In this document: positions 10,346-20,100 of the stretch, piece by piece | Numbering within the stretch: the first letter of the stretch is position 1 | How the letters are laid out: the number at the start of each line of letters is the position of its first letter | From: Candidatus Woesearchaeota archaeon | GTDB lineage: Archaea > Nanobdellota > Nanobdellia > Woesearchaeales > UBA10216 | DNA: 64,000 nt | Reading direction: 5' to 3' | Assembly: GCA_016192915.1 (NCBI GenBank) | Contig: JACPTF010000002.1 | Span: forward strand, 195,530-259,529 | Notes under the pieces: model-generated | The model's input: only the letters and a program-made list of their open reading frames with translations | What the model was told of the DNA's origin: nothing | The model's database searches: none | Translations under genes and position numbers: made by a program

Positions 10346-10990
10346 ATGTCCTCGAGGCACCAGTTCAAGCACGCGAACTACTACGAAGCCATTATTCAGC
10401 TTCGGAACCCTGTTGGCAATGTAGATGATATTATGCATTTTGTTCTTGAAGCCGTAAAGTCCAAGGGCCAGGAAGGCGTTTTTATCTCAAAAAAGAAGAA
10501 GGTTGCCAACGGCTTTGACCTTTACCTTAGTTCCAACAGCTTTGCAGTAGAGACAGGCAGGCAACTTTTTCGCGAGTTCGGGGGAGAGCTTAAGATTTCC
10601 AGGAAGCTGTTTTCGCAGCACCGCATGACCAGCAGGGTCCTTTACAGGATGACTGTGCTTTTCAGGATGGCGCCTTTCAGTGTGGGCAGCTTTATCCTGC
10701 TTGATGGCAAGGCATTCAAGGTTGCAGAGATAGCGAAAAAGATTGTTGTCGCCGAAAACATTGAAACCGGCAAGCCGTTTGAGTTTAAGTACAAGGACGT
10801 TGCCAGGAACTTCGAAAGCCTTGATGTTATAAAGGCGATTGTGTCAAAAGTAAAGCCGCAGCTTGAGATTATTCACCCCAAAACATTCCAGAGCGTTCCT
10901 GTCCTTCCCCTGAGCAAAAACTCTGGGCTCGTTCCTGGTGAAAAAGTAAAGATTCTCACAGCAGAAGGAAAGGTGTGGCTGGCCACTTAG
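10346..10990 (+). CDS. NMD3-like protein lacking the zinc-finger N-terminus
   Basis: 214 residues. The segment from YYEAIIQLRNP to LFREFGGELKISRKLFSQ, then SRVLYRMTVLFRMAPFSVGSFI and an OB-like region with KPFEFKYKDV, resembles archaeal NMD3 homologues, which in eukaryotes act in 60S subunit maturation and export. Archaeal members usually begin with CxxC zinc motifs. None is present here, and the gene is shorter than the usual 300 or so residues. The start at 10346 follows a short divergent gap. The family call is moderately sure; a ribosome-related role is inferred. Confidence 0.75.
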   Translation: MSSRHQFKHANYYEAIIQLRNPVGNVDDIMHFVLEAVKSKGQEGVFISKKKKVANGFDLYLSSNSFAVETGRQLFREFGGELKISRKLFSQHRMTSRVLYRMTVLFRMAPFSVGSFILLDGKAFKVAEIAKKIVVAENIETGKPFEFKYKDVARNFESLDVIKAIVSKVKPQLEIIHPKTFQSVPVLPLSKNSGLVPGEKVKILTAEGKVWLAT

Positions 10991-11042
10991 AGCTTGCAGC
11001 AAGTCAATCGGGCTTCTCACCTTAAGCAGTGGCTGTTAGGCT

Positions 11043-11447
11043 TTACCGAAGCTTTTCAAGAAACTTGCGAGTCGTCACAATCTTTATTCCCTTAAACTTC
11101 TTTAAACGAAGCAGGTCTTTGTCACCAGAGACTATGCAGCTTGCTTTGCCGTCTATAGCTGCCTCAATTATTCTGTTATCAGGAGGGTCATTTTTTACCG
11201 CGTCAATCTTTGATGTTGTGATTACAACCTCTGATATTGAAAGAATTTGTTTTAGGACAGCCTCAACTTGCTCATTTGAAAAGCCAAATTTTGGCCTTGA
11301 TATTACTCCTTTCAGTTCCGTGATTATCTGTGGCGAAATTACAAGCCTGAAACTGCCAAGTTTAGCCTTTTTTAATAGCTCGTACTGGTTCCCTTTCGCT
11401 ATAGTTGCAGAAACCAGGATGTTCGTATCAGCAACTACCCTGATCAT
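11043..11447 (-). CDS. PIN-domain toxin (VapC-like)
   Basis: 134 residues. A PIN nuclease fold with the first acidic residue in VADTNILVSA (Asp7), a mid Glu in ELKGVISRPKF, and the C-terminal DPPDNRIIEAAI and VSGDKDLLRL acidic motifs. Such toxins cleave RNA. Its ATG overlaps the stop of the AbrB-type gene by 4 nt, the usual antitoxin-toxin arrangement. It is similar to the COG1569 group of PIN proteins. Confidence 0.9.
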   Translation of the reverse strand: MIRVVADTNILVSATIAKGNQYELLKKAKLGSFRLVISPQIITELKGVISRPKFGFSNEQVEAVLKQILSISEVVITTSKIDAVKNDPPDNRIIEAAIDGKASCIVSGDKDLLRLKKFKGIKIVTTRKFLEKLR

Positions 11448-11728
11448 GCAGGCTCACGCGCAGACTTTCTGTATGAGGCTATTTCTGCCTCAGCGTCTTT
11501 TTCCTTCGCCCCGCTCTTTTTAGCAGCTGCCCATGTGGAGCTGAAAGCCCTCTCAAACTCGTCAATTGACTTGGCAGCCTCCAGATTTTTGACCCTTTTA
11601 AGCACGATGCTGTCGCTTAAGTCATACACCAGAAAGCGCTCCCCCTCCTTTAATCCTTTTTCCTCCCGCATTTCCTGCGGAATGACCACCTGCCCCTTTG
11701 ACGTCATCCTTGTAATTTCTATCGCCAT
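11444..11728 (-). CDS. AbrB/MazE-type antitoxin
   Basis: 94 residues. The N-terminal swapped-hairpin DNA-binding domain is clear: TRMTSKGQVVIPQEMREEKGLKEGERFLVY. The Ala/Lys-rich C-terminal tail would bind the PIN toxin. The ATG at 11728 is preferred over the in-frame ATG at 11743 because GGAGG lies 8 nt before it. Likely autoregulated through the palindrome just upstream. Confidence 0.9.
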   Translation of the reverse strand: MAIEITRMTSKGQVVIPQEMREEKGLKEGERFLVYDLSDSIVLKRVKNLEAAKSIDEFERAFSSTWAAAKKSGAKEKDAEAEIASYRKSAREPA

Positions 11729-11747
11729 TTCTATCGCCTCCATTCAG

Positions 11748-11777
11748 TAAGATTAGTAAGATTAATCTTATATTTAA
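11748..11777 (-). promoter_or_regulatory. Promoter and operator of the AbrB/PIN operon
   Basis: AAGATTAATCTT (11758-11769) is a perfect 12-bp palindrome. A direct copy of TAAGATTA lies at 11748-11755 and again at 11757-11764. On the minus strand it abuts a TATA-like TTTAAATATA (11768-11777). AbrB-type antitoxins usually bind such sites in their own promoter. Confidence 0.6.
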
Positions 11778-11900
11778 AGCTTACGTTTTCCTCGCCCATT
11801 TAACGGCTCACTTCGTTTGACCCAAATTTTTTCTTACTAAACTAAGAGAGGGAGAGTTCCGTAACGATAACTAACATTTTATCTTAGCTTTTCAGCAACT

Positions 11901-11970
11901 TTCTGAGATTAGGCGGCACAGAGGGAGTATAGTCTTCGATACTTCTTGCATGGTGGTGCAGGTCTCAGAA
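11901..11970. repeat. Inverted repeat enclosing two small hairpins
   Basis: TTCTGAGA (11901-11908) is complementary to TCTCAGAA (11963-11970). Between them are AGTAT/ATACT and TGCA/TGCA hairpins, so the segment could fold as a three-way junction. It ends just upstream of the TATA-like element of the lipoprotein gene. It may be a small RNA, a binding site or chance. The rest of the gap 11778-12000 shows nothing else. Confidence 0.3.
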
Positions 11971-11973
11971 ACA

Positions 11974-11982
11974 TTATTAAAC
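11974..11982 (+). promoter_or_regulatory. TATA-like element of the beta-propeller lipoprotein gene
   Basis: TTATTAAAC is centred about 24 nt upstream of the ATG at 12001. No ribosome site lies between, so the mRNA is probably leaderless. Confidence 0.45.
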
Positions 11983-12000
11983 ATCGTAAAATAGTAGCTC

Positions 12001-14382
12001 ATGATGAAAAAAGAAGTGATGCTGGCAATTTGTGCTATTTTTCTGGTTATTCTGAGTAGTGGCTGCGCTCCTCAAGAAGTTCCTATAGGGAATGTGCCCG
12101 AACCCATTGTTGAAAAGGCTCCGCGGGAAACTCAGCTAGTGGAAGATGTTAAAACTGAAGAAGAGGCCATTCAAGCTGATGAACAATCAGTTATAGAAGA
12201 CAAAACAGAGCCTGTTGTTGAAGAAAAAGATGATTTGGCATTTGATCTTCCCCCGGATCAAGATTCGCCCGGCTGGAAACAAACATCCGGACCACTAGGA
12301 GGAGTAGTAATCAGAATGATTCCTCACGCCGGAACTATTTGGGCATCTTTGTATTCAGGAGGAATTTATGAACTCCAACCGGATGATTCGTGGAAACAAA
12401 TTGCCGTGGGATATGGCATTCCCGAAGTCCGCGCCTTTGATATAGTTGCTGATCCAAGCAATGTGAACATCGTTTACGTTCCAGAAATGATTGCCTGTGT
12501 AGCTAAAACAACCAATAAAGGTGTTAGTTGGCAGGGTTTATGCGATAAAGTCATCAGAGATATTGAAGCACCTAATTTCAACTCGCACACTCTAGCGCTC
12601 GATTCAGAAAATCCGAAGATATTGTATGTGCCAGGGCATACTCACGATCAAACCAGTATGCTCATCGTTTCCAAGGATGCAGGAGAACACTGGGAAAAAC
12701 GCTTCACCTTCGATAAGCATTACGATTTTAATCACATCCTTTTCTATAATTCTAAGATGTATCTGGCCACGCGTGATGAAGGGATTTTTGTCTCTTCCGA
12801 CAAAGGCAAGAGTTGGACCAAGTTTAATCAAGGTCTTCAGGATCTAAAAACAGCCCGTTTTGTAAATTTCAAAAACACTTTGTATTTACTGGGAGCTCAA
12901 CTACAATTCAATTCTCGCAGGGGTGGCAATTTGTACCGTCTAACTCAGGACGAATCAGCATGGGAAAAAGTACCGGGGCTGGAACAGGTTACTGGTCTTA
13001 CTAATGATGCCACCACACTCTATGTGGGAACGTGGAATCCGGATCCGAAGCTCTGGATATCAACTAATGGAAATTCATTTCAGGAGATGGCCTCGCAGGG
13101 TTTGCCTCCAGGTTGGATTGGTGAAATGGTGAGTCGTGATTCAAAGATATATATTGGCATCAGTGGTGATGGTATATTTGTATCTTCAGATAATGGCAAT
13201 AGTTTTAAAGAATTCAATAAAGATGTTATTTCAGTCGCTACACGAGAAGTGTATGTAAATCCAAAAGATGAAAATGAAATCTACGTAGGAACCTGGGATA
13301 GGCTAGGTTTTCATTGGTCAAGAAATGGCGGAAAGGGATACAAACGCATAGCCACTAATTTTAACGTGTTTACTCTACGACCAGATCCTCATAATTTTTC
13401 GCGAGTGTATCTGGGAAGCGAACAATTTGTCGTAGGCACTGTTTCAAAAGAAGAAAGCTCTTTCTCGGTAAAAGCAAAACCCGGAAGTAAAGATGCAATC
13501 ATAAAATCAATCGCCATAGACATGGCTGATTCTAATCACTTGCTTGTCGGTCTTGGAGCGAACCTGGCAGAAGAGCCTCTAGGGGAGGGACTATGGGAAT
13601 CACGTGATGGCGGAGAAAGCTGGACCAGAGCACCAGGAATCGGAAACTTTGCAGTATATTCTATTCTCTTTCATCCAAATGATCCTAAGATTGTTTATGC
13701 GTCTGCTTTAGGAGAGGGAGTGTTTAAGAGCACCGACGGAGGAAGTCACTTTACTACTCTGGGAACTGATAAGCTCAAGTACACTTACCGGCTGGCAATG
13801 TCTCCAGCAGACCCTAATATAATTGTCGCATCTTCCAATACATTTTTTGGACAACTTTCTTCAGAGGAACAAACATCAGGAAAATATGGCGGAATTTTTC
13901 AAAGCAAGGATGGCGGAGCAACATGGAAAGAGCTTACTGCAGGAATTCGAAATTATGAAGGCACTGGTCCTGATGACTTTCTCCCGTGGCTGTATAATTT
14001 TGCCCACCTGCCAAATTATGAAAATATCCTGATTGATCCGAAAAATCCAGATCACCTCGTTGTTGGCCATCACGGAGAAAATGTGGTGGAAACATTTGAT
14101 GCTGGAAAGACCTGGGACAAAGTAGGGGCAAAAGAAATGGTACCTGGCGGAGTACACAATTACGCTTACTGCTTGGGTGCCTCGTCAAGTTTCAAAAAAT
14201 TCTATGCCTGCACCTGCGGTCGTGGTTTGTTTCGGGGCATTCTGGGTGAGAAAAGTCAGATTGGTGGGGCTATTACGGGTAACAGTATCTACGAACCAGA
14301 ACTTCACTCGCATCCGCAGCCTCGCAACGCTGCAGAAGCTAGAGAATTCATTCTATCGGGAGAATATAATCATCAGCATTAA
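12001..14382 (+). CDS. Secreted lipoprotein with BNR/VPS10-like beta-propeller
   Basis: 793 residues. A signal peptide with a lipobox-like LSSGC near residue 20 predicts lipid anchoring outside the cell. An acidic, Glu/Val-rich linker runs to about residue 90. The rest is a propeller with about ten Asp-box-type turns, for example SSDKGKSW, SSDNGNSF, SRDGGESW, STDGGSHF and SKDGGATW, as in BNR/VPS10 or sialidase-like propellers. No sialidase catalytic set was recognised. Codon use (AAA, GAA, GGA, AGA) differs from the flanking genes, pointing to acquisition. The partner or ligand is unknown. Confidence 0.85.
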   Translation: MMKKEVMLAICAIFLVILSSGCAPQEVPIGNVPEPIVEKAPRETQLVEDVKTEEEAIQADEQSVIEDKTEPVVEEKDDLAFDLPPDQDSPGWKQTSGPLGGVVIRMIPHAGTIWASLYSGGIYELQPDDSWKQIAVGYGIPEVRAFDIVADPSNVNIVYVPEMIACVAKTTNKGVSWQGLCDKVIRDIEAPNFNSHTLALDSENPKILYVPGHTHDQTSMLIVSKDAGEHWEKRFTFDKHYDFNHILFYNSKMYLATRDEGIFVSSDKGKSWTKFNQGLQDLKTARFVNFKNTLYLLGAQLQFNSRRGGNLYRLTQDESAWEKVPGLEQVTGLTNDATTLYVGTWNPDPKLWISTNGNSFQEMASQGLPPGWIGEMVSRDSKIYIGISGDGIFVSSDNGNSFKEFNKDVISVATREVYVNPKDENEIYVGTWDRLGFHWSRNGGKGYKRIATNFNVFTLRPDPHNFSRVYLGSEQFVVGTVSKEESSFSVKAKPGSKDAIIKSIAIDMADSNHLLVGLGANLAEEPLGEGLWESRDGGESWTRAPGIGNFAVYSILFHPNDPKIVYASALGEGVFKSTDGGSHFTTLGTDKLKYTYRLAMSPADPNIIVASSNTFFGQLSSEEQTSGKYGGIFQSKDGGATWKELTAGIRNYEGTGPDDFLPWLYNFAHLPNYENILIDPKNPDHLVVGHHGENVVETFDAGKTWDKVGAKEMVPGGVHNYAYCLGASSSFKKFYACTCGRGLFRGILGEKSQIGGAITGNSIYEPELHSHPQPRNAAEAREFILSGEYNHQH

Positions 14383-14408
14383 CTAAAATCATTTTTTCAC
14401 CGGTTTCG

Positions 14409-14492
14409 GACTGGTGGAACCCAAATCGCTGCTGCGATTGGGCCCAGTCGTTAAGATCCAAAAATCCCTCAGTCAAAGACTGGTGGATTTTT
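14409..14492. terminator. Tandem hairpins between convergent genes
   Basis: Hairpin 1 pairs GACTGG (14409-14414) with CCAGTC (14444-14449) and CCCAAATCGC with GCGATTGGG around a TGCT loop. Hairpin 2 pairs AAAAATCC (14460-14467) with GGATTTTT (14485-14492) around an inner CAGTC/GACTG stem. It ends inside the stop codon of the minus-strand gene. Both contain GACTGGTGGA. They probably act as a two-way terminator. Confidence 0.6.
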
Positions 14493-15690
14493 AATATAAA
14501 GCCAGCCCCAAAGCCCACAGCACAGCTGCCGCCACCAGCGGCACAGTCAGGTTGTCATCAATCTTTATCTTTCCGATTCTCAAATGAAGTGCTTCAACAA
14601 TCATGCCCGCCGCAGCCGCCAAAATAGCCATCCAAACTGGCAAAATCGTTGCCGCTGCCGCTGCCGCGAAAACAAAGCCAACAACAGTTCCTTCAACCAT
14701 CTTTTCCTCAATGAAAGGCTGCTTGTGCTTTATCCTGCCGATAAGCCTCCCTGCCAGGTGGCTCACAGAATCGCCAACTGCCAATATTAGTATTGCGGCA
14801 CCTGCTTCTTTTCTGAAAATCAGCGCTGTAAGCCCTGCTCCTATGAAGAGCATTATCGCACCTTTCCCGGGGAACCTTTGCAGCTCTTTCTTCCTTTCAA
14901 CCAGTCGGAGTGCAGCAACCGCTAAACTTCGCATTTTCTTAATCGTTGTATTTTTTGCGGTTGCTGCTGACTTTATGATGTGAGAGAGCACCAGTCCGGC
15001 AGCTGTGATAATGAAAATAACATGCCATAAGCGTGAATATTTCCAGGCAAAGGCTGCTATCGCAAGCCCGATAAGTGCGTGTACAATTTGTCTCCTTATT
15101 TCCATGTTGTCTTCTGTGGCGGTGCTTTTTTTGAGTTTGCTCTTCACAAAAGCTGTTACGGCAAATGCAACAATCAGCCCTCCAACTGTGTCGCTCAGGA
15201 AGTGTACGTTGCTGTAAACTCTAGAGAATATCGTTGCAACTGTGAATGCAAGCCACACTGCCCTGAAAGCTTGCGGTGCCGAGAATGCCCCTGCCGCTGC
15301 TGCTGTAGTGTGCCCGCTTGGGAAGGAGTAGTCTATGTTGCCAAGCAGGGGGCTTGTGAACAGCATCCCATCAGGCCTTAGGCGGTGTATGGCTGGCTTC
15401 AGAAGGTGTGTCACAGCCATGGCTGCTATGATAGAAGCGGTCATGGCGAGGATTTTTCTCCCTTTTGCCTCTTTAGGCGTTGCTTTAAGGATGGCGGCAA
15501 AAGTGACAGCTAACAATGCAGTGTAAATCCAAAAAAAGTGTTTGTTGAAGAACGCAACAGCTGCCGTGATTTGCTGTGTTTGTATGCTTCCTATTAATCC
15601 AGCAGCCGTGCTATCAAAAAAGAAGCTGGCAGCAAGCAAGGCAGCAACCCCGGCTGCAGCTATGACAACTGTGCTATTCTTTCCCTTCAT
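14491..15690 (-). CDS. Fusion of PAP2 lipid phosphatase and dolichol-kinase/CTP-transferase-like domain
   Basis: 399 residues, strongly hydrophobic. Residues 1-185 are a PAP2 phosphatase with all three motifs: Lys98...Arg105-Pro106, Pro124-Ser-Gly-His127, and Ser156-Arg157...His163...Asp167. Residues 196-399 resemble the SEC59/DGK1/CdsA group of CTP-dependent lipid kinases: EIRRQIVHALIG, PGKGAIMLFIGAGL and VGDSVSHLAGRLIGR with KMVEGTVVGF. One chain would therefore carry polyprenyl- or lipid-phosphate phosphatase and CTP-dependent kinase activities. It lies 11 nt after cca. The fusion seems rare; substrates are inferred. Confidence 0.88.
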   Translation of the reverse strand: MKGKNSTVVIAAAGVAALLAASFFFDSTAAGLIGSIQTQQITAAVAFFNKHFFWIYTALLAVTFAAILKATPKEAKGRKILAMTASIIAAMAVTHLLKPAIHRLRPDGMLFTSPLLGNIDYSFPSGHTTAAAAGAFSAPQAFRAVWLAFTVATIFSRVYSNVHFLSDTVGGLIVAFAVTAFVKSKLKKSTATEDNMEIRRQIVHALIGLAIAAFAWKYSRLWHVIFIITAAGLVLSHIIKSAATAKNTTIKKMRSLAVAALRLVERKKELQRFPGKGAIMLFIGAGLTALIFRKEAGAAILILAVGDSVSHLAGRLIGRIKHKQPFIEEKMVEGTVVGFVFAAAAAATILPVWMAILAAAAGMIVEALHLRIGKIKIDDNLTVPLVAAAVLWALGLALY

Positions 15691-15701
15691 TTTTGCACTT
15701 A

Positions 15702-17030
15702 TTAAAAGCTTTTGACAGCGTAATGTTGTGCCTTGTCTTTGAGGTAGGCATCTCCGCTGATTAGCGCGCTTATCAGCTGCTGCGGCTGGCGGTAAGCCCT
15801 TTCTATCTTTGCGTAAAGCCTGCCGTTTTTTTCAAACAGCTTCCTGCCGCTTTTGCCTGCGTGCTCTTTCCTGAAGTTGTCAGCATGAACCTTGTTGGCC
15901 AGCGGAGGCCCGTATCTCACCTCAGCTTCAGGCTCGCTTCTCTCTGATATGTACCAGAACATGGCTTCTCTCTTTTTGCTTTTGTCTAATTCCCACCCTG
16001 CCTCTTTTACAGTAAATCCGTTTTCCAGCAGCTCCTTTAGCAGGTGCTCGTGCGCTTTCAGCAGCTTTGCCCCGACAACATCCTCCTTGCCTTTGTTCGG
16101 GGCTGCCTCAACAACAACAAGTTTTTTGCCCCTTGCCTTCTGCTTTATATCCTCAATAGTTATCTCCTGCCTTTCAAAGAATTCGCTGCCTGGCTTTTTC
16201 AGGAACTCTCCGGCTGCTTCAATGAATCTCTGCAGCGTTTCGTTGCTTAGCGCTGCTGTGGCGTTCCTGTCCTTTTGCACCGGGTCTATGACTACCAGCT
16301 CACTTTGCACCTTTGCCTCGTTAAGCTCCCTTAAGGGATCCCGCCCTTTGTAGTGCTTCTCGGCGTCAACAACTATTTTCTTGCCCCCCGCAACGCATTT
16401 TTTCCACTGGCTCGCAGCCGTTGTTATAAGCTTCAGGAACGAGCCATAATACAACGTCAATACCTCACATGCATACCCTGAGAATCCGCGAATGTGGCTT
16501 TCTGCGCCGTAAACCCTTTGCGCCTTGCAGAACGCCTTGGTCAGCCTTACATCATCAGCGAGCTCAGCTTTTTTGCTTATATTTCTCCTGATCCATGCGG
16601 AGTGCAGCAGCGAGGCATCGGTTATGTTTTTTGCCTGGCTTGCCTTTGTTATCTTGAGTATTGGCACAATCTCAAAGTTGTAGCCGCTGAAGTGAACCCT
16701 GAAGTAGTCCCTGCTGCCATGTAATCTTTCGTGTTTGCCGAATGTTTCTTTCATTGCGGCAGCAACGAATTCGCTGAGTTCGCTGCTTTTTTCCTTGTAC
16801 TTTTTGTAGTCAAAGCACACGAACACGTCTATGTCGTGCATGCCCTTCAGCCATGTGCCTTTGGCTCCTGAGCCTCCAACAACGGATTTTGCCCTGACCT
16901 TTACGGCCTTGAGTGCCTTGTCAAGCTTTTTTACAAAGGCAGCAGCCGCCTTTTCCATAACAGAGCTCTCCTGAGAGGTCGGCCTTTTCCCTTTCTTCAC
17001 ATCTTCCAGCAGCTTCTCAACGGCTTTCAT
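15702..17030 (-). CDS. cca: CCA-adding tRNA nucleotidyltransferase, archaeal class I
   Basis: 442 residues. It adds or repairs the 3' CCA of tRNA. The nucleotidyltransferase signature GGSGAKGTWLKGMHDIDVFV is at 52-71, with metal-binding Asp66 and Asp68. DYFRVHFSGYNFEIVPIL supplies the third acidic residue, and the archaeal C-terminal body and tail domains follow. The gene is needed here since tRNA-Phe in this window lacks an encoded CCA. The lipid fusion gene follows 11 nt downstream, probably in the same transcript. Confidence 0.96.
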   Translation of the reverse strand: MKAVEKLLEDVKKGKRPTSQESSVMEKAAAAFVKKLDKALKAVKVRAKSVVGGSGAKGTWLKGMHDIDVFVCFDYKKYKEKSSELSEFVAAAMKETFGKHERLHGSRDYFRVHFSGYNFEIVPILKITKASQAKNITDASLLHSAWIRRNISKKAELADDVRLTKAFCKAQRVYGAESHIRGFSGYACEVLTLYYGSFLKLITTAASQWKKCVAGGKKIVVDAEKHYKGRDPLRELNEAKVQSELVVIDPVQKDRNATAALSNETLQRFIEAAGEFLKKPGSEFFERQEITIEDIKQKARGKKLVVVEAAPNKGKEDVVGAKLLKAHEHLLKELLENGFTVKEAGWELDKSKKREAMFWYISERSEPEAEVRYGPPLANKVHADNFRKEHAGKSGRKLFEKNGRLYAKIERAYRQPQQLISALISGDAYLKDKAQHYAVKSF

Positions 17031-17111
17031 GCCTTAACTTCTGCCGCAACTACTTTTAAATGTTTGTGAGTGGTTGTCATCAGGCGAGGCTTTGAATGAG
17101 CACACAAAAAC

Positions 17112-17121
17112 AATTTAAATA
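17112..17121 (+). promoter_or_regulatory. TATA box of smc (leaderless start)
   Basis: AATTTAAATA is centred about 29 nt before the ATG at 17146, with no ribosome site between. This fits a leaderless mRNA. Confidence 0.6.
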
Positions 17122-17145
17122 GCCCTTTACAGGTTTGTTTTTGTT

Positions 17146-20100
17146 ATGACAAGGATTTCCAAGCTTGTTTTGCACGGTTTTAAGTCATTCGCGAAAAGGA
17201 CCGAGCTGATTTTTGACGGCAACTTTTCTGTAATTCTAGGTCCCAACGGCTCTGGAAAATCGAACACATGTGACGCAATATGCTTCGTCCTTGGCCGCAT
17301 CAGCAGCAAGGAGCTTCGCACAGAGAAGCTCTCCCACCTTATTTACAATGGTGGCAAGTTAAAGCAGCCGGCTTCCAAGGCTGAGGTCAGCATTTTTTTT
17401 GACAACGGCAAGAAAACATTCCCCTATCCGGATGCCCTTGTCAAGGTAAGCAGGGTTATCAAGCCCAGCGGCCAGAGCGTTTACAGGATTAATGACAAGG
17501 CATCTACGAGGCAGGAGATTCTTGACCTTTTGGCTCTGGCAAAGATTGACCCTGACGGCCACAACATTGTCCTGCAGGGCGACATCATCAGGTTTGTTGA
17601 GATGTCTGCTGAGGAGCGTCGCCAGGTCATCGAGGAGATAGCTGGCATATCTGTTTATGAGGATAAGAAGAAAAAGGCATTGTCCGAGCTTGAGAAGGTT
17701 GACCAGCGCCTCAAGGAGGCAGAAATACTTCTCAGCGAGAGAAAAACCCACCTGAAGGAGCTTAAGCATGACCGCGACCAGGCACTTAAGTACAAAGAGC
17801 TGAATGATAAGATAAGGGCAAACAGGGCCACTTTCCTTCATCTCCAGATTAGGCAGCGCGAGGCAAAGAAGTCTGAAGCTGAAAAGTCAATCGCATCAAG
17901 TGAAAAGGAAATCTCTGGCTTGAAGGCCGATATTGAGAAGCTGCGCCTTAGCGTTGCAAGGAGAAAGGAGGAAATCTCCCAGCTTAACGAGGAGCTTGAG
18001 CACAGGGCAGAGCAGGAGCAGGTTGCCATTCACAAGAATATTGAGCAGCTTCGCGTTACCATAGGCACAAACACGAGCAGAATCTCCCTGTCTGACGGTG
18101 AGATTTCAAAAATTAGGGACAGGAGGGAGCAGCTCAAATCTGACCTTTCTGAGACAGAGTCCAGGATTGCCCAGCTTGAGTCCTCAAAGTCATCAATTGC
18201 TGAGCACGTTAAGAAGCTTGCCTCTGACAAGGCCAGGATTGTGGCAGGAATTGAAAAGCTTCGCGGCTCTGTCAGCAGCTCTGACCTTGTTAGGATTGAG
18301 TCAGAGCTTGGCGCGCTTGACAAGGAGACTGAGGAGAGGCAGCAGGTAATTCAGTCATTGGTTGAGCAGAAGCAGAACCTGCTTCGTGGCAAGGACAAGG
18401 CCGAGTACAGGATTAACACAATAGAAGCATCCATTGGTAAGGTTAAGGAGATTGAGAAGGAAAACAGGAAGGAAATTGACGAGCTGCAGCAGCGCCGTAA
18501 TGATTTTAAGAAGGTTGTCCTTGAGCTTAACCAGCTTCTCGCCAAGGATTCTGCAGTTTCTGCCCGGATTGGCGAAAACAGGAAGCGCATCTTTGCCCTA
18601 AACGAGGAAGTGGCCAAGGCCCGTGCAAAGGAAGCCGCACTTCAGGAAAGGGCGCTTGGCAGCCTTGCGATTAAGTCAATCCTCTCACAGAAGTCAATCA
18701 GGGGCATTTTCGGGACCGTCTCGCAGCTTGGCAAGGTTAAGGCAAAATACTCGCTGGCCTTGGAAACCGCTGCCGGCCCAAGGGTAAACAGCATCATCGT
18801 TGAAAGTGATGCTGTAGCTTCTGACTGCATCAAATTCCTGAAGAGCAAGAAAATTGGCACCGCAACATTCCTGCCCCTTAACAAGATAAAGCCTGCAGAG
18901 GACCGCTCGGATGCCAGGCAGCTTCTTTCACAGGAAGGCGTTCACGGCCTTGCACTTGGCCTTGTCAGCTTTGATGAGAAATTCAGGCCCGCCTTTTCCT
19001 ACGTTTTCGGCAACACGATTGTTGTTGACTCAATAGACGTGGCGAGAAAGATTGGCATAGGCAGTGCAAGGATGGTGACCCTTGACGGCGACCTTGCCGA
19101 GCTTTCGGGGGCCATGCATGGCGGCTTCAGGGAAGCCCGAAAGGAGTCATTGGCATTCGCTGATGAGGAGGAAACCCAGCTTGCCGCAAGGCTTGAGCAC
19201 GGGCTTTCTCAATTAACAGCGGCAACATCAGATTTGGAAAAGGAAAAAGCTGACGTAGAGGCAGCAATTGCATCATTGAGGGAGAAAAAAGCAGCATTGG
19301 AAGGCGATATCATCAAGGCAGAGCGCAGCCTGCACCTTGAATCCTCTGACATGGATGTTTCAAAGAAGCAGAAGCAGGAGCTCAATGACGAGCTTAAAAC
19401 AGTCACGGCAAAGTTAAAGGAGCTTGAGGAAAAGCTTCTTTCCGAAACAAAGAAGGTTGCTGAGCTTAAGTCAAAGAGGATGCAGGTGAGGGAGCAGATT
19501 ACCAGCCTCCGCAACCCTGCTTTCCTTGCCGAGCTCAATGCCCTGGAAAAGAAGAATCAGGAGCTTGCCGACCAGATTCAGAAGCTTGAGAACGAGTCAA
19601 AAACCAATGATGTCCAGATCAGAGAGGTGTTTTCGCAGGAAAAATCCAAGCTGCAGCAGATACTTAAGCAGTTAGACAAGGAAGAAACTCAATTCAGCGC
19701 GGAAAAGGATAAGCTCATTAAGGACGTTGAGAAGCTGCGAAAGGACCTTGTAGAGACAGAGTCAAAGGCAGTGAAGTTCCAAACCCGTCATAAAGAGCTT
19801 TTTGCAAAGCGCACAATGCTCACGGAGGAAGTGCAGTCGGATGATGAAAAGATAATCCGTAAGGAAGAGCAGATTAACGGCGTTGAGATAAAAGTCAACA
19901 ACACCTCAGTGAAGAAGGCCGAGCTTTCAGGCGAGCTTTCAGGGCTGCAGCAGGACTTCTCGCAGTACAGCGATGTCAGGCTTCTTGAGGGCGTTTCCGA
20001 GGATCAGATCAAGAGCGAGATATCCAGGTTCGAGCGGCTTGTTGCAGACATGGGCAACGTAAACCTCAGGGCCCTGGAAATCTACGATGACGTTGAGAAG

